DNA from: Bartonella harrusi
GTDB taxonomy: Bacteria > Pseudomonadota > Alphaproteobacteria > Rhizobiales > Rhizobiaceae
DNA: 64,000 nt
Assembly: GCF_024297065.1 (NCBI RefSeq)
Contig: NZ_CP101114.1
Span: 310,001 to 374,000 of the forward strand
Direction of reading: 5' to 3'
Shown here: positions 6,566 through 14,936 of the stretch, in pieces
Position numbering within the stretch: the stretch's first letter is position 1
How the letters are laid out: every line of letters starts with the position of its first letter
Notes under the pieces: model-generated
Databases searched by the model: none
Told to the model about the DNA's origin: nothing
Seen by the model: the letters and a program-made list of their open reading frames with translations, nothing else
Translations under genes and position numbers: made by a program

Positions 6566-7461
6566 GTGTTTTGTCCTTCTTTTGCTGTTACTGTTGGGTT
6601 TGGTGAGATGAAATCCGTTAAGGATTCCAAAGCTTGCGCAAGAGTGCCTTGCGCATCTGCTAATCCAAGCGCGATAGCTTGGGTGCCTATAAAAGTTTCT
6701 GCCTTTGTGTCACGAATAGCATCAGTATTCAGGGGTCTATTTTGTGCTACCCAATCGACAAACATTTCGTAGAGCAGGGCGCAATCTGCTTGCATTTTTT
6801 TAAGCGCGGTATCAGCCAATGGTTCGTGAGGATTACCATGAACCTTGTGATCACCTTCAAAGACAAAGGTCCATTTAAGCCCTTGTTTTTCATCGGCGCT
6901 TGATTGGTCAAGATGTGCACAAACCACCCCAATTGAGCCGACAACGCCTGTGCGAGCAACCCATATTTGCGAAGCAGAACAGGCAATGGCATAAGCAGCA
7001 GAACAGGCAAATTCATTGGCATGCGCCCAAATTGGTTTCTGATGGTGTTGTGAGAGTGCTTGGAATTCTTCAACCAAATCAAACACCCCGCCGGCTTCTC
7101 CACCACCACTGTCAATATCGAGCAAAACAGCTCGGACATCAGGTTGTTTAATGGCTTCACGAAAGGAGGCGCTTAAGCCTTCATAAGAGGTTAACCCTGA
7201 AAGGGCACCAAGCCATGCACCGCGGCGCACCAGTGTGCCATGAACAGGTAGGATGGCAACATTATTGCGCACCACGTAACTCTCAGGTGGTTTGAAAGAT
7301 GCGCTATCCCCTTGCGAAAAAGCCTGAGGGGTAAACTTTTCTCCAGCAAAAAGACGCGGTGCAAGAGCATTAAGAATGACATCAAGCTTTGTCGAGGCAA
7401 GCATATGTGGAACACCAAAAAGCCGTGATACTAAAAACGGCATGTCAAGATTATTGGTCAT
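6394..7461 (-). CDS. S49 family capsid maturation protease (lambda gpC-like)
   Basis: 355 residues. An SppA-type Ser-Lys protease domain is visible: VAILPVHGTLV, VRAVLLDIDSGGGEAGG, ACSAAYAIACSASQIW with the nucleophilic Ser, and VGSIGVV. It processes head proteins after assembly. The last roughly 57 residues (rich in K, M and T) look like the acidic scaffold domain read in the wrong frame. The ATG at 7461 has GAGGCG seven bases upstream and overlaps the portal end by 11 bases. Confidence 0.85.
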   Translation of the reverse strand: MTNNLDMPFLVSRLFGVPHMLASTKLDVILNALAPRLFAGEKFTPQAFSQGDSASFKPPESYVVRNNVAILPVHGTLVRRGAWLGALSGLTSYEGLSASFREAIKQPDVRAVLLDIDSGGGEAGGVFDLVEEFQALSQHHQKPIWAHANEFACSAAYAIACSASQIWVARTGVVGSIGVVCAHLDQSSADEKQGLKWTFVFEGDHKVHGNPHEPLADTALKKMQADCALLYEMFVDWVAQNRPLNTDAIRDTKAETFIGTQAIALGLADAQGTLAQALESLTDFISPNPTVTAKEGQNTWHAHNIAPNKKMMKGVSTSSMKKRMKMITTSIKTPKSLTTTKTKRRMKTMRTSAKT

Positions 7462-8995
7462 TTTTGTGCGCCTCACTGCCTTGGTTGCTTTCATAAGTCT
7501 CAGAAGGATCTGAATCTGTGAAATTCGTCGTTTGATTTTCACCAGAGGGTGCCGCCATATCGGTATCAAAAGATAAACCACGGGCGCGAGCATCGGTGTG
7601 CTCTTCTTCAAGTTCGGCATGAATGCTGTCGATATCAAAACCCCGTTCGGCAAGTGCCATTCGTCGTGTTTTTAAACCGGCGCGAATTTCTTCTTTTTCT
7701 GCCGAGATATCTTTGTTTGGATCAATCATTTCAAGCGGGGGCGCAAAGCTTTCACATTGAAGCCATGGCAAGGGATTTTCTTCCCATCCCGGTAATTTTA
7801 CGCATCCAGCAAGGACAGCCATTTCCACAAAGCGCTCCCAGACAATACGGTTGAATTGAAAGGCAATGATATGTTCGCGCCATTGTTTGACGTGACGTCT
7901 AAACTGAATAATGGAGGTGCGCACATTGGAAAAATTACCCCGCGTAACGTCTCCAGTGACAACGGCATAGGGCATATTGAGAGCCGAGCAAATTTTTAAA
8001 ATATTGCGAAATTGAAAGGCTTCATAAGAACCACCAACTTCAACAGGATTTGAAAATTTTATCTCTCTATTCTCTCCTAAATAAAATGATCCACCTGGTT
8101 CAATGACAGGTAATTCGGATTCTTCTTCAACGTCTTTTTCGTTACGATTATCAAGTAATTTGGCGTCGTTTGGGGGATTTCTTGAGATAAATGCCGCGAA
8201 AAGAGCTGCTGTTCTTTTTCGATCAAGCTCTGCATCATCATAGGATTCCAGTTGAAAGATCTTTGTCATACTGCGTGTTATTTTAGGAGAACCGCGCAAT
8301 TGTCCGGCAATACGGCGCTCTTTGATATGAAGGACCATTCTTGCGGGGATACGCACGCGCTCTTGGCTCTTAAATGCACTGTTTGCAGGGCAATCATCAT
8401 AGGGGTGGTATTCCCAGAAATGATAAGCAACACGCTTGCCACTGGCATCAAATTCAATACCCATACGAATGTAATTGCCTTTAATTTCCGCAGGTCCATT
8501 GTAAGTGAGGTCCAGCATTTCGGTTGGATAGATTTGTAATTGAAGAGGCACCCCAGAGCGTCCATAAAGGTCAACATAATGCAGTCTTACAAAACATTCG
8601 CCGGTTAAAAAGACTTCTCGTGCAATTGTTGCTTGCAGACCATAAAAGCTCGCATCCTCATCATAATCCGCCTCATCAACCCATTGCCACCATAAGTCTA
8701 AAAGCTTTTTCTTTTCTTCTTGAAACCCTTCAATGCGAGGATAAGGTTTAATCCCATCACTCACAGCTGCGGAAACCCATTCTTCTGTTGCCGAGCCATA
8801 AAGAGATTCATTGTCATAAAGCCATCTTGAACGAGCAGTAATGGTATCACCGCATTCTTCAATTGCTTTATTGATGTGTTTTTTTGCGGGGTCAAACCCA
8901 CCCATGCGACGGCTTTTGCTTGCAGCCTCAAAAGGCGGATTGTGTTGACGAGAAATTTTAAAAAAGTCCGTGAGTTTATTGATAAAGCCAGCCAT
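7451..8995 (-). CDS. Portal protein (lambda gpB family)
   Basis: 514 residues, the usual length. Recognisable features are the N-terminal region with ARSRWLYDNESLYGSATE, GECFVRLHYVD, YHFWEYHPYDD, ARMVLHIKERRIAGQLRG, and MPYAVVTGDVTRGNFSNVRTS near the C-terminus. The protein forms the dodecameric DNA entry ring and nucleates head assembly. It sits between gpW and the protease, as in lambda. Confidence 0.93.
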   Translation of the reverse strand: MAGFINKLTDFFKISRQHNPPFEAASKSRRMGGFDPAKKHINKAIEECGDTITARSRWLYDNESLYGSATEEWVSAAVSDGIKPYPRIEGFQEEKKKLLDLWWQWVDEADYDEDASFYGLQATIAREVFLTGECFVRLHYVDLYGRSGVPLQLQIYPTEMLDLTYNGPAEIKGNYIRMGIEFDASGKRVAYHFWEYHPYDDCPANSAFKSQERVRIPARMVLHIKERRIAGQLRGSPKITRSMTKIFQLESYDDAELDRKRTAALFAAFISRNPPNDAKLLDNRNEKDVEEESELPVIEPGGSFYLGENREIKFSNPVEVGGSYEAFQFRNILKICSALNMPYAVVTGDVTRGNFSNVRTSIIQFRRHVKQWREHIIAFQFNRIVWERFVEMAVLAGCVKLPGWEENPLPWLQCESFAPPLEMIDPNKDISAEKEEIRAGLKTRRMALAERGFDIDSIHAELEEEHTDARARGLSFDTDMAAPSGENQTTNFTDSDPSETYESNQGSEAHKNDQ

Positions 8996-9243
8996 TAATA
9001 GCCTCGTGATATATTAAAATAGAAAACACGTGAACGCTTGCGTCCTTCAAGGTTGGCTATTTGTGTATTCAGCATCTCAAGTGCTCTGCGCAATTCTTCA
9101 ACAGAACGGTTGCTTACTTGCTTATCGCCATGACGCACTGATTGTGCTCCCGAATAGAGAGCCTCTTCAATTTGTTCGCGCCGCCTTTTTAAACTTTCCA
9201 GTCTGTCAGTTTTGCTGTTTATTTGCTTCAATTCTTCATCCAC
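8995..9243 (-). CDS. Head-tail joining protein, lambda gpW-like
   Basis: 82 residues with an N-terminal coiled helix (DRLESLKRRREQIEEAL), then SGAQSVRHGDKQV and a second helix (SVEELRRALEMLNTQIANLEG), the pattern of gpW joiners that sit below the portal. Its position between terminase and portal matches lambda. It shares one base with the portal start. Confidence 0.82.
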   Translation of the reverse strand: MDEELKQINSKTDRLESLKRRREQIEEALYSGAQSVRHGDKQVSNRSVEELRRALEMLNTQIANLEGRKRSRVFYFNISRGY

Positions 9244-9246
9244 AAA

Positions 9247-11175
9247 TTACCTCCAATCCCCGTGCATATAAGGGCTGATCACCATTCTGATTTTTTTCTT
9301 TTGAGGCTGTGCTGCCTGTGTTCTTTTGGGAGAAGTGGATGAAGAAATCCCTGATGTTGGCTGCTCTAAAGAAGCGTCAACTTTAAGTTTTTCCAAACGC
9401 TCTTCTAAGATATCAACTTCTCGATTAAGATTTATTCCTGCCGAAATTAGCCCCTGTAAAGCGGCATAAGCATAGACCCTACAATCCAAAGCCTCGTTTC
9501 TTGCTTTCTCACTTTTTTGCCATTCTATGCGCTTGAAGCCTTTAAAATATTTGATGACTTTTCTTTCAGCCGTGAGCTGGTCAAAATATTCCCGATCAAG
9601 GCTTTTATGAAAGTGTGTTGCACCAGCCCCCGATGCTTCAGGACCGGATTTTTTTAATCGTGCCGTGATAATATCTTTTGCTGCATCAACACCAACAATA
9701 TAGAGATTAATCTGTCCTTTATTGTTTCTGCTTGGACGGCGTGGCCATACCGCACGCCATCCCGCCTGTCCTTTAAGTCCCCAGATGCGTCGTCCTTCAC
9801 GGGGGCGTACATAATTGTAAACGGCTTGTGTATGTCCACCACCGGTATCAATACAAGCCGCTGTTATTCTGATGCCATCTTTGTAACCAGGGTGTGACCA
9901 GCGTCTTGTCAGATATTCATCCAGTTGGTCCCATACTTCAAAAGAAGATGGATCACCGGGAATGACTTGATAATCAATGTGCCAGCTTTCTTCACCACGC
10001 CCCCATCCAACCACTTCAAGCTCTAAGCGGTCGTTTTGCACATCGATGCCGGCGGTCAATAACACGGCTTGCGGCGGTGCAATGGGATAATCTTCGCGTT
10101 TTGCATAGAGGCTATCAGGATCAACAACTTCACCTGTTCTGTCCTCCCATGGCTCTCCAAGCACTGTGTTAACAAAAGGTTGCAAAAGCGCTGGATCATC
10201 TTTCGCTTCTAAAAACTCTCTTGCGCATTCTCCCCACGTTAGCCAAGGTGAATAGAGTGCCGAAATATGATAAGAGCGTAAATTCGGTCTCGTTGATTCA
10301 CTTGTAGGAACCCAGCACGCACCTCTTTCCTCACTCATGAGATCAGTTTTTCTGTGCTCGGCATGTTCATGACCACAATGGGCACAAACAAAAACAGCTT
10401 TTTCGGGGGCACCTTTCGGCCACTTGATTTGCGACCAAACAATGGGCTGTAGAACCCCACACTTATCACAAGGGACGTTGTAATATCTTTGATCACCAAG
10501 CACGAAATCTTTGGCAATACGGCTTGTGTCACGGTGTGTTGGCGTGGACAATTTAAAAATCTTTCTCTGCACAAAGGTTGAGGTACGCTTTTCGGCAATC
10601 ATCACGGGATCACCTTCGTTATCCACACTGAGAGGATAGGCATCAACTTCATCCAAAATCAGATAACGAATAGGCATGGAACGCAAACCAGCAGCACTGT
10701 TTGCTCCGGTAAGCATCAATGCTCCCCCATCAAATTCTTTCGAAAACATTGTATTTCCGCTGTCGCGTGCACGGGCAGGGGCAATGCGTTCACTTAAAAC
10801 AGGGCTTGCCATAATCATTGGATCAAGACGCGTTTTTGACAGTTTCTTCGCGGTCTCGACAGTAGGCATCACATAAAGAGCGGGTCCCGGACTATAATGA
10901 ATAGCATAACCGCAGAAGTTCAATCCTGCTTCAGACATTCCAATTTGCGCTCCTTTCATGACAATTGTTGTTTCAATTGGCATGTAAGAGGAAAGGTTAT
11001 CCATGATTTCGCGCAAATAAGGGGTACGCTTTGTTCTCCACAATCCAGGCTCTGCACTTGCTACGGTGCTAAGGTATCTATTCTTATCCGCCCATTGCGA
11101 AACCGTGTACGGTGGATCTGGTTGTCGTGCGTCATTGGCATAGGCGAAAAATTCTTTGATTGCATTTTCATCCAT
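9247..11175 (-). CDS. Terminase large subunit (lambda GpA family)
   Basis: 642 residues, matching lambda A (641). The N-terminal ATPase domain carries the variant Walker A KGAQIGMSEA and the Walker B-like LILDEVDAYP; a zinc-ribbon-like CDKCG...CAHCG follows at about residues 235-270; the C-terminal nuclease domain has LTAGIDVQNDRLELEVVGWG. It cuts and pumps DNA into the head. The start overlaps the small-subunit stop by 8 bases. Confidence 0.95.
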   Translation of the reverse strand: MDENAIKEFFAYANDARQPDPPYTVSQWADKNRYLSTVASAEPGLWRTKRTPYLREIMDNLSSYMPIETTIVMKGAQIGMSEAGLNFCGYAIHYSPGPALYVMPTVETAKKLSKTRLDPMIMASPVLSERIAPARARDSGNTMFSKEFDGGALMLTGANSAAGLRSMPIRYLILDEVDAYPLSVDNEGDPVMIAEKRTSTFVQRKIFKLSTPTHRDTSRIAKDFVLGDQRYYNVPCDKCGVLQPIVWSQIKWPKGAPEKAVFVCAHCGHEHAEHRKTDLMSEERGACWVPTSESTRPNLRSYHISALYSPWLTWGECAREFLEAKDDPALLQPFVNTVLGEPWEDRTGEVVDPDSLYAKREDYPIAPPQAVLLTAGIDVQNDRLELEVVGWGRGEESWHIDYQVIPGDPSSFEVWDQLDEYLTRRWSHPGYKDGIRITAACIDTGGGHTQAVYNYVRPREGRRIWGLKGQAGWRAVWPRRPSRNNKGQINLYIVGVDAAKDIITARLKKSGPEASGAGATHFHKSLDREYFDQLTAERKVIKYFKGFKRIEWQKSEKARNEALDCRVYAYAALQGLISAGINLNREVDILEERLEKLKVDASLEQPTSGISSSTSPKRTQAAQPQKKKIRMVISPYMHGDWR

Positions 11176-11749
11176 TATTCGTTTCTTGCAAGATTTCTAA
11201 CTCCGGAGAAGGAGGATCATGAAAAGGCACTGGAATGTTAACTGCCTCAAGCAAAGCTGTTCTCATGTAATAATCAATGGCACCAATAAGGCTCGCCGCA
11301 TCACATCCCACTTGTGCTGCAATGCTTGCACCGAAACGGTGAGGAAATTTTAACATGGCATCACGGTGTGCTCTTCCAAATTCACGCGCTGCTTTTTTCA
11401 TTTCTTCACGGTCAACAGTTGTTTCGCGTAACTTTTCCAGAGCAATCTTCTCTCTTTCAAGTGCAACTTGCATTCTCTCCAGTTTGATCTTGTATTCGTT
11501 GGCTCCATCTGTTGAAGCTTTTTTGATCTTTGTCCGCCGTTGTCCATCAGGTGCTAAAAGTGAAGCAGTGCGCTTTGTAGGATTCTCATTCCATATCGCT
11601 GTTGCAAGGGTTTCATCAATTGAACCATCTTCAAAAAGAGCAGCATCAAATTTGCCTGTTTTAATCCGAGAAACCACCGCATTATGCGACACACCCATCT
11701 TCTTGGCAAAAGCGCGAACCGAGAGACCTTCACGATGCTTCTTGTTCAT
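11168..11749 (-). CDS. Terminase small subunit (Nu1-like)
   Basis: 193 residues. The N-terminal helix-turn-helix (LSVRAFAKKMGVSHNAVVSRIKTG) would bind the packaging site; the central helix (LERMQVALEREKIALEKLRETT) is a likely oligomerisation coiled coil; the C-terminus should contact the large subunit. First gene of the leftward late cluster. Confidence 0.82.
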   Translation of the reverse strand: MNKKHREGLSVRAFAKKMGVSHNAVVSRIKTGKFDAALFEDGSIDETLATAIWNENPTKRTASLLAPDGQRRTKIKKASTDGANEYKIKLERMQVALEREKIALEKLRETTVDREEMKKAAREFGRAHRDAMLKFPHRFGASIAAQVGCDAASLIGAIDYYMRTALLEAVNIPVPFHDPPSPELEILQETNNG

Positions 11750-11833
11750 TAGGTAGTCTCTTTATTCTAAAAAGTGATACTTAATGGCGTATCAGGAAAG
11801 CAAAATATTTTGCGGTTGAAATCAAACTTCAAT

Positions 11834-11852
11834 TGTATTACATTGCAATACA
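11834..11852. promoter_or_regulatory. Inverted repeat upstream of relB-like gene (probable operator)
   Basis: TGTATT and AATACA arms separated by 7 bases, 22 bases upstream of the antitoxin ATG and between the divergent terminase and antitoxin genes. RelB/DinJ-type antitoxins usually repress their own operon through such dyads; the assignment is by position. Confidence 0.5.
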
Positions 11853-11873
11853 GTTAAGAGAGGAGAAATCATC

Positions 11874-12137
11874 ATGGCTACCAGTCGCATGGTGCAAGCG
11901 CGTGTACCAGAAGAGATCCAAAATGTCGCTAATCAAGTTATTCAAGCCTCTGGCTTATCGGTGAGTGATGTTGTGAGAGTGTTGATGACGCGTATTGCCC
12001 AAGATAAAGCTATTCCGTCCTTCTTATTTCAACCCAATGCAGCGACCATAGCGGCTTTTACTGAATTAGATGAAGGCAACTTAAAAAAGTTTAATTCTGT
12101 AGACGAATTATTTGATGATTTATATGCGGACGATTGA
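11874..12137 (+). CDS. RelB/DinJ family antitoxin
   Basis: 87 residues. N-terminal ribbon-helix-helix (SRMVQARVPEEIQNVANQVIQASGLSVSDVVRVLM) followed by the DinJ-type linker DKAIPSFLFQPN and an acidic C-terminus that wraps the toxin. GAGAGGAG lies upstream of the ATG. It overlaps the toxin gene. Confidence 0.87.
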   Translation: MATSRMVQARVPEEIQNVANQVIQASGLSVSDVVRVLMTRIAQDKAIPSFLFQPNAATIAAFTELDEGNLKKFNSVDELFDDLYADD

Positions 12138-12405
12138 ACGTACCACTGTCTTTAAACGTGATTTTAAGCGTGAAATGAGAGGGCGATATCGGCATCTTTT
12201 AGAGACTGATTTGCGCCAAATCATTGCAGCGTTAGCAAATGATCAACCTTTAGAACTTCGACATCATGATCATGCATTAACTGGAAATTGGAAAGATTAT
12301 CGAGATTGCCATATTCGACCTGATTTGGTTTTGATTTATCGATTAATTGGTCAAGATAGGCTTATTTTGGTGCGTCTTGGTTCTCATTCACAGCTTAATC
12401 TGTAG
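12124..12405 (+). CDS. YafQ-family mRNA interferase toxin
   Basis: 93 residues with the YafQ pattern: FKRDFKREMRGRYRHLL, ALTGNWKDYRDCHIRPDLVLIYRL and a C-terminal LVRLGSHSQL containing the catalytic His. It cuts mRNA on ribosomes. The ATG at 12124 fits family starts; ATG 12115 and TTG 12112 are alternatives. It overlaps the antitoxin by 14 bases and has no separate ribosome site, so translation is coupled. Confidence 0.88.
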   Translation: MRTIERTTVFKRDFKREMRGRYRHLLETDLRQIIAALANDQPLELRHHDHALTGNWKDYRDCHIRPDLVLIYRLIGQDRLILVRLGSHSQLNL

Positions 12406-12418
12406 TTTTAATTAACAT

Positions 12419-12444
12419 CCTCCCCACTTTTGAGAACGGGGAGG
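12419..12444. terminator. Bidirectional hairpin terminator (second copy)
   Basis: CCTCCCC/GGGGAGG stem with a 12-base loop, nearly the same as 2167-2192, located between the convergent toxin gene and the 92-residue gene; followed on the plus strand by a T-rich stretch. Confidence 0.7.
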
Positions 12445-12457
12445 GATATGTTTTTGT

Positions 12458-12736
12458 TTAAGCAGCTTTCACAACAGGGTTTTCAATATTGGGAGCATAA
12501 GCTTGCAATAATGGATTCATGATATGCGGTAATTCTGAAGTTCCAAAACCTGTAAGGACTGCTAAAATCTTTGTAATATTTGGTGCATCATCTTGAAGTT
12601 TTAAAATCAAAGCTTTTTCTACAATGCCCATGACTTCAACCAGTGCGCTACAGTCTTTATCTTTAATATCTTCACAATTGACAAGCTGAAACAAAGCCAT
12701 CCACAAATCGCATAAAAAATTGGTATCTACCTTCAT
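12458..12736 (-). CDS. Conserved small phage protein downstream of antirepressor B
   Basis: 92 residues, paralogue of the product at 2206-2484, with the strongest identity in the central [11 protein letters not shown]...[10 protein letters not shown] block and divergence at both ends. ATGA overlap with the antirepressor gene. Function unknown. Conservation of both members of the pair suggests the two proteins act together. Confidence 0.7.
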   Translation of the reverse strand: MKVDTNFLCDLWMALFQLVNCEDIKDKDCSALVEVMGIVEKALILKLQDDAPNITKILAVLTGFGTSELPHIMNPLLQAYAPNIENPVVKAA

Positions 12737-13458
12737 TGCACACCTCCATGGATTTGTTCTCTCAAGCAAGCCAATCCTCTAGATTTGATTTTTGTTGAAG
12801 GGAGCACCTTTTCTGTACCATCTGGTCTTTGAATAGTGATAGCAGGGCAATCCATGAGACCTTTTTTGATCTTATCCTGATAGGGTAACAAAGGAGCACC
12901 TGGAGCCCTTCGATAGACCCAATCATGTTTACGCAAATAATCGGTTAAATCTTTTGGTCGTACTTCTAACATTTTTGCGGATTCAATCAAACCAAACAAA
13001 CCATCGCTTCGTTTTAAACCATCAAGTGCTTTTGCTTTAGGTTCTAACTCGGCAATCACATGATCTTTCTGCTCGATTTGGCTTTGTAAGTGATTCAAGA
13101 AACCAATCATTGCTTGAGGACTTGAGTAGTCTATTTGTGATGTTGCTACCTGTGTTTCGACTGCCTGCCAACGATCTATGATCTTTGCTCGTAACGCTGT
13201 GCTGTAACCTGAGACAAGAATTAAACATTCGCGTTTAGGCAAGTGGTAACAATTTTTGGCTTTACCTTGTTTGTCTAAATAGGTGGCTTCAAATTTGAAT
13301 TCACCTCTTTTCTCTCCTAATTCAGTTAACATATTTCTTATATCCCGCATAACATTGCTATGTTGTTTTCCACATAACTCAGCAATCTCACGACTAGACA
13401 TAGTTTGAGTGTTCGCACTATTAACAGTGCTTTCTTTAATTTCTATAAGAGTGTTCAT
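12733..13458 (-). CDS. Phage antirepressor, Rha N-terminus + KilAC C-terminus (copy B)
   Basis: 241 residues. Residues about 18-100 form a Rha/pRha regulatory domain ([49 protein letters not shown]). From [17 protein letters not shown] on, the KilAC half is almost identical to copy A, with a sharp change of relatedness at the domain joint. The start codon is ATG at 13456-13458, behind AGGAG. Regulation is likely through the leader and C4-like RNA upstream. Confidence 0.9.
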   Translation of the reverse strand: MNTLIEIKESTVNSANTQTMSSREIAELCGKQHSNVMRDIRNMLTELGEKRGEFKFEATYLDKQGKAKNCYHLPKRECLILVSGYSTALRAKIIDRWQAVETQVATSQIDYSSPQAMIGFLNHLQSQIEQKDHVIAELEPKAKALDGLKRSDGLFGLIESAKMLEVRPKDLTDYLRKHDWVYRRAPGAPLLPYQDKIKKGLMDCPAITIQRPDGTEKVLPSTKIKSRGLACLREQIHGGVQ

Positions 13459-13624
13459 GTGAACTCCTATTGGTTAGACGTTTTTCATTGACACTCAACA
13501 AAAGAGTGCCGGGCGCTGAAAAACACGGCCAATAGTCCGTCGTTACACTTTTCCCATAAGGGTATTTTATGGCGTAACCACACCCGACAATATCATTATA
13601 TGCGTGTAACATACAACGAGTCAA
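13459..13624 (-). promoter_or_regulatory. Antirepressor B leader with internal promoter and C4 target sites
   Basis: Same layout as copy A: TTGACT (13619-13624), 18-base spacer with dyad, TATAAT (13595-13600), RNA start near 13588. Helices are kept with different sequences: CTATTGG (13529-13535) with CCAATAG beside AGGAG; GTTACGC with GTGTAAC (one G-U); CGGGTG with CGCCCG (one G-U); CACTC/GAGTG hairpin. The G-U pairs are only allowed in the leftward transcript, which supports that strand. Confidence 0.72.
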
Positions 13625-13636
13625 AACTTTTAATCG

Positions 13637-13698
13637 GCGGAGAAGAGACTGTTTCGGCAATCCATCCGCTAGTTGCTTAAAGTGTTTTTGAAGCACCT
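13637..13698 (-). ncRNA. C4-like antisense RNA B
   Basis: Behind a TTGACA (13727-13732). b' (13682-13697, GGTGCTTCAAAAACAC) can pair with leader bases 13513-13526. a' (13669-13675, CAACTAG) matches its target 13529-13535 at only five of seven positions, the weakest a'/a pair of the four copies. The GCGGA/TCCGC stem and CCGAAA are intact. Strongly similar to copy A outside the pairing segments. Confidence 0.66.
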
Positions 13699-13771
13699 GA
13701 TTCGAAAATATATATTACAGAAATAATGTCAAGTCTCTTTCGATAATTTTTGTCTTTAAATAATCATATAT

Positions 13772-13828
13772 TGTACAGTACACATATTGAAATCGTTATT
13801 TATCAATGTGTTATGTGTACAATGTACA
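13772..13828. repeat. Long imperfect inverted repeat
   Basis: Arms TGTACAGTACACATATTGA and its imperfect complement (TCAATGTGT...GTACAATGTACA) flank an AT-rich centre. It lies upstream of the antirepressor B module in a gene-free stretch. It could be an operator for a dimeric regulator or a cruciform. No transcript is implied. Confidence 0.5.
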
Positions 13829-13882
13829 GCCAATTTAAAAAATTCTAACGCTAGCGATAGTTCGCGCTGTCCTGCCCCGCAA

Positions 13883-13905
13883 CACTCCCAACCCGCTGGG
13901 AAGTG
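13883..13905 (+). terminator. Hairpin with short T tail
   Basis: CACTCCCA/TGGGAAGTG-type stem around a 6-base loop, followed by CCTTTTGC. It may end plus-strand transcription; no plus-strand gene is obvious just upstream, so the role is uncertain. The rest of 13733-14000 shows no gene. Confidence 0.35.
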
Positions 13906-13980
13906 CCTTTTGCATTGATTTTATTGCATTTTTTATGGAATAGAAGAGACATAATTGACAATTTTCTTTTAATTAGCATC

Positions 13981-14003
13981 CTCCCCACTCTAAAAGTGGA
14001 GAA
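13981..14003. terminator. Hairpin downstream of antirepressor C
   Basis: CTCCCCACT and AGTGGAGAAG arms with a short A-rich loop; a diverged relative of the terminators at 2167 and 12419, again just past the end of an antirepressor transcript. Confidence 0.5.
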
Positions 14004-14021
14004 GATGAGATTATATTTTAT

Positions 14022-14612
14022 CTAAGCAGCTTTTGTCATAGATCTTGCTAACACCTGTTTAGCTTCTTTGATTAAAGTTTTATAGTGCTTGCTTTCTTCT
14101 GCTAATGTAAAAGCTTTGACAAGATGCATATGAAGAGGTCCATAAATGTAAACAGCCTTTTTAGTAGGGGACATTTTTTCCCAATCTTTTGGAAAAGAAA
14201 AACGTGTATCATTATCATAATCAACAGATTGGCTTCTTAGTTTCTTTTCACACTCAATAAAGTAACGACGAGCTTGCCTACCTTTCTCATTTCTTTCAAC
14301 CATTGAGAGCTCTTTCGCCATATCTAGAGTGATATAATATTCTGTACTTGGACGACCACTTTTAGATTTCGGTAAATTTTTACCGAAACTCACCAAGTCT
14401 TGTTTTTCTTGAGAGGTGTTAGGTTTTACTAAATTTTTAGTAAAACTCATAAAGTCTTTGTTTTCTAAGAAACCATACTCTTTAATACGGTTTTTTATCC
14501 AGTCTCTAAAATTAGAATTGACTTCCAAAAACGTATATAGTTCGCGTGCATTGACAGCTTGAACAGTTTCTTGATCAATAATTGGTTCTGTAATTTTAAT
14601 AAGAGTGTTCAT
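14022..14612 (-). CDS. Phage antirepressor, AntA N-terminus + short C-terminus (copy C)
   Basis: 196 residues. The N-terminal AntA domain (VNARELYTFLEVNSNFRDWIKNRI, YYITLDMAKELSMVERNEKGRQARRYFIECEK) resembles copy A. Instead of KilAC it ends in a short domain with DYDNDTRF...HYKTLIKEAKQVL, shared with copy D. AGGAG sits six bases before the second of two adjacent ATGs (14612), which I prefer. A long upstream in-frame extension to 14744 lies in the structured leader and is not coding. Confidence 0.85.
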   Translation of the reverse strand: MNTLIKITEPIIDQETVQAVNARELYTFLEVNSNFRDWIKNRIKEYGFLENKDFMSFTKNLVKPNTSQEKQDLVSFGKNLPKSKSGRPSTEYYITLDMAKELSMVERNEKGRQARRYFIECEKKLRSQSVDYDNDTRFSFPKDWEKMSPTKKAVYIYGPLHMHLVKAFTLAEESKHYKTLIKEAKQVLARSMTKAA

Positions 14613-14778
14613 CATGAACTCCTTGTTGTTAAGGTTTTCTATTGACATCCAAAGAAGATGTCGGGCGCTAGAAAACACGGCAACAAGCCCGTCGTTATGC
14701 CTTTCCCCCGAAAGGGTATTGTATAGCATAACCACACCCGACAAAGCTATTATATGCGTGTAGCATATAACGAGTCAA
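14613..14778 (-). promoter_or_regulatory. Antirepressor C leader with internal promoter and C4 target sites
   Basis: TTGACT (14773-14778), 18-base spacer with dyad, TATAAT (14749-14754), RNA start near 14742. Helices: CTTGTTG (14681-14687) with CAACAAG beside AGGAG; GCATAAC with GTTATGC; CGGGTG with CGCCCG; ACATC/GATGT hairpin; TTTTCT with AGAAAA. Compared with A and B, both sides of each variable helix have changed together. Confidence 0.72.
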
Positions 14779-14789
14779 AGTCTTTAATG

Positions 14790-14853
14790 TACAGAAGACT
14801 GATTATTTCGGTAACCAATCCGCTTGTTGTTTTGAGGTGTTTTCTAGGCACCT
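14790..14853 (-). ncRNA. C4-like antisense RNA C
   Basis: Behind a TTGACA (14884-14889) with TATATC 16 bases on. b' (14836-14852, GGTGCCTAGAAAACACC) pairs over 11 contiguous bases (CTAGAAAACAC) with leader 14665-14678. a' (14823-14831, AACAACAAG) is perfectly complementary to 14681-14687. The changed bases in b' (CTAG instead of CTTGA/CTTCA) are matched in the target, which argues for selected pairing. Confidence 0.7.
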
Positions 14854-14936
14854 GACTTAACGATATATCCTTTCCGTGAATCTTGTCAAGAAAGAAAATA
14901 TATTTTACTGAAATCAGACAAATCATAACAAAAATA

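Noticed and set aside
13436..13696. 86-codon minus-strand frame covering the C4-like RNA and leader of module B
   Set aside because: The matching frames in copies A and C are broken early and the sequence is explained by RNA pairing and promoters; treated as chance.
14613..14744. N-terminal extension of antirepressor C
   Set aside because: It runs through the structured leader, lacks a ribosome site, and the other copies start at the position chosen here.
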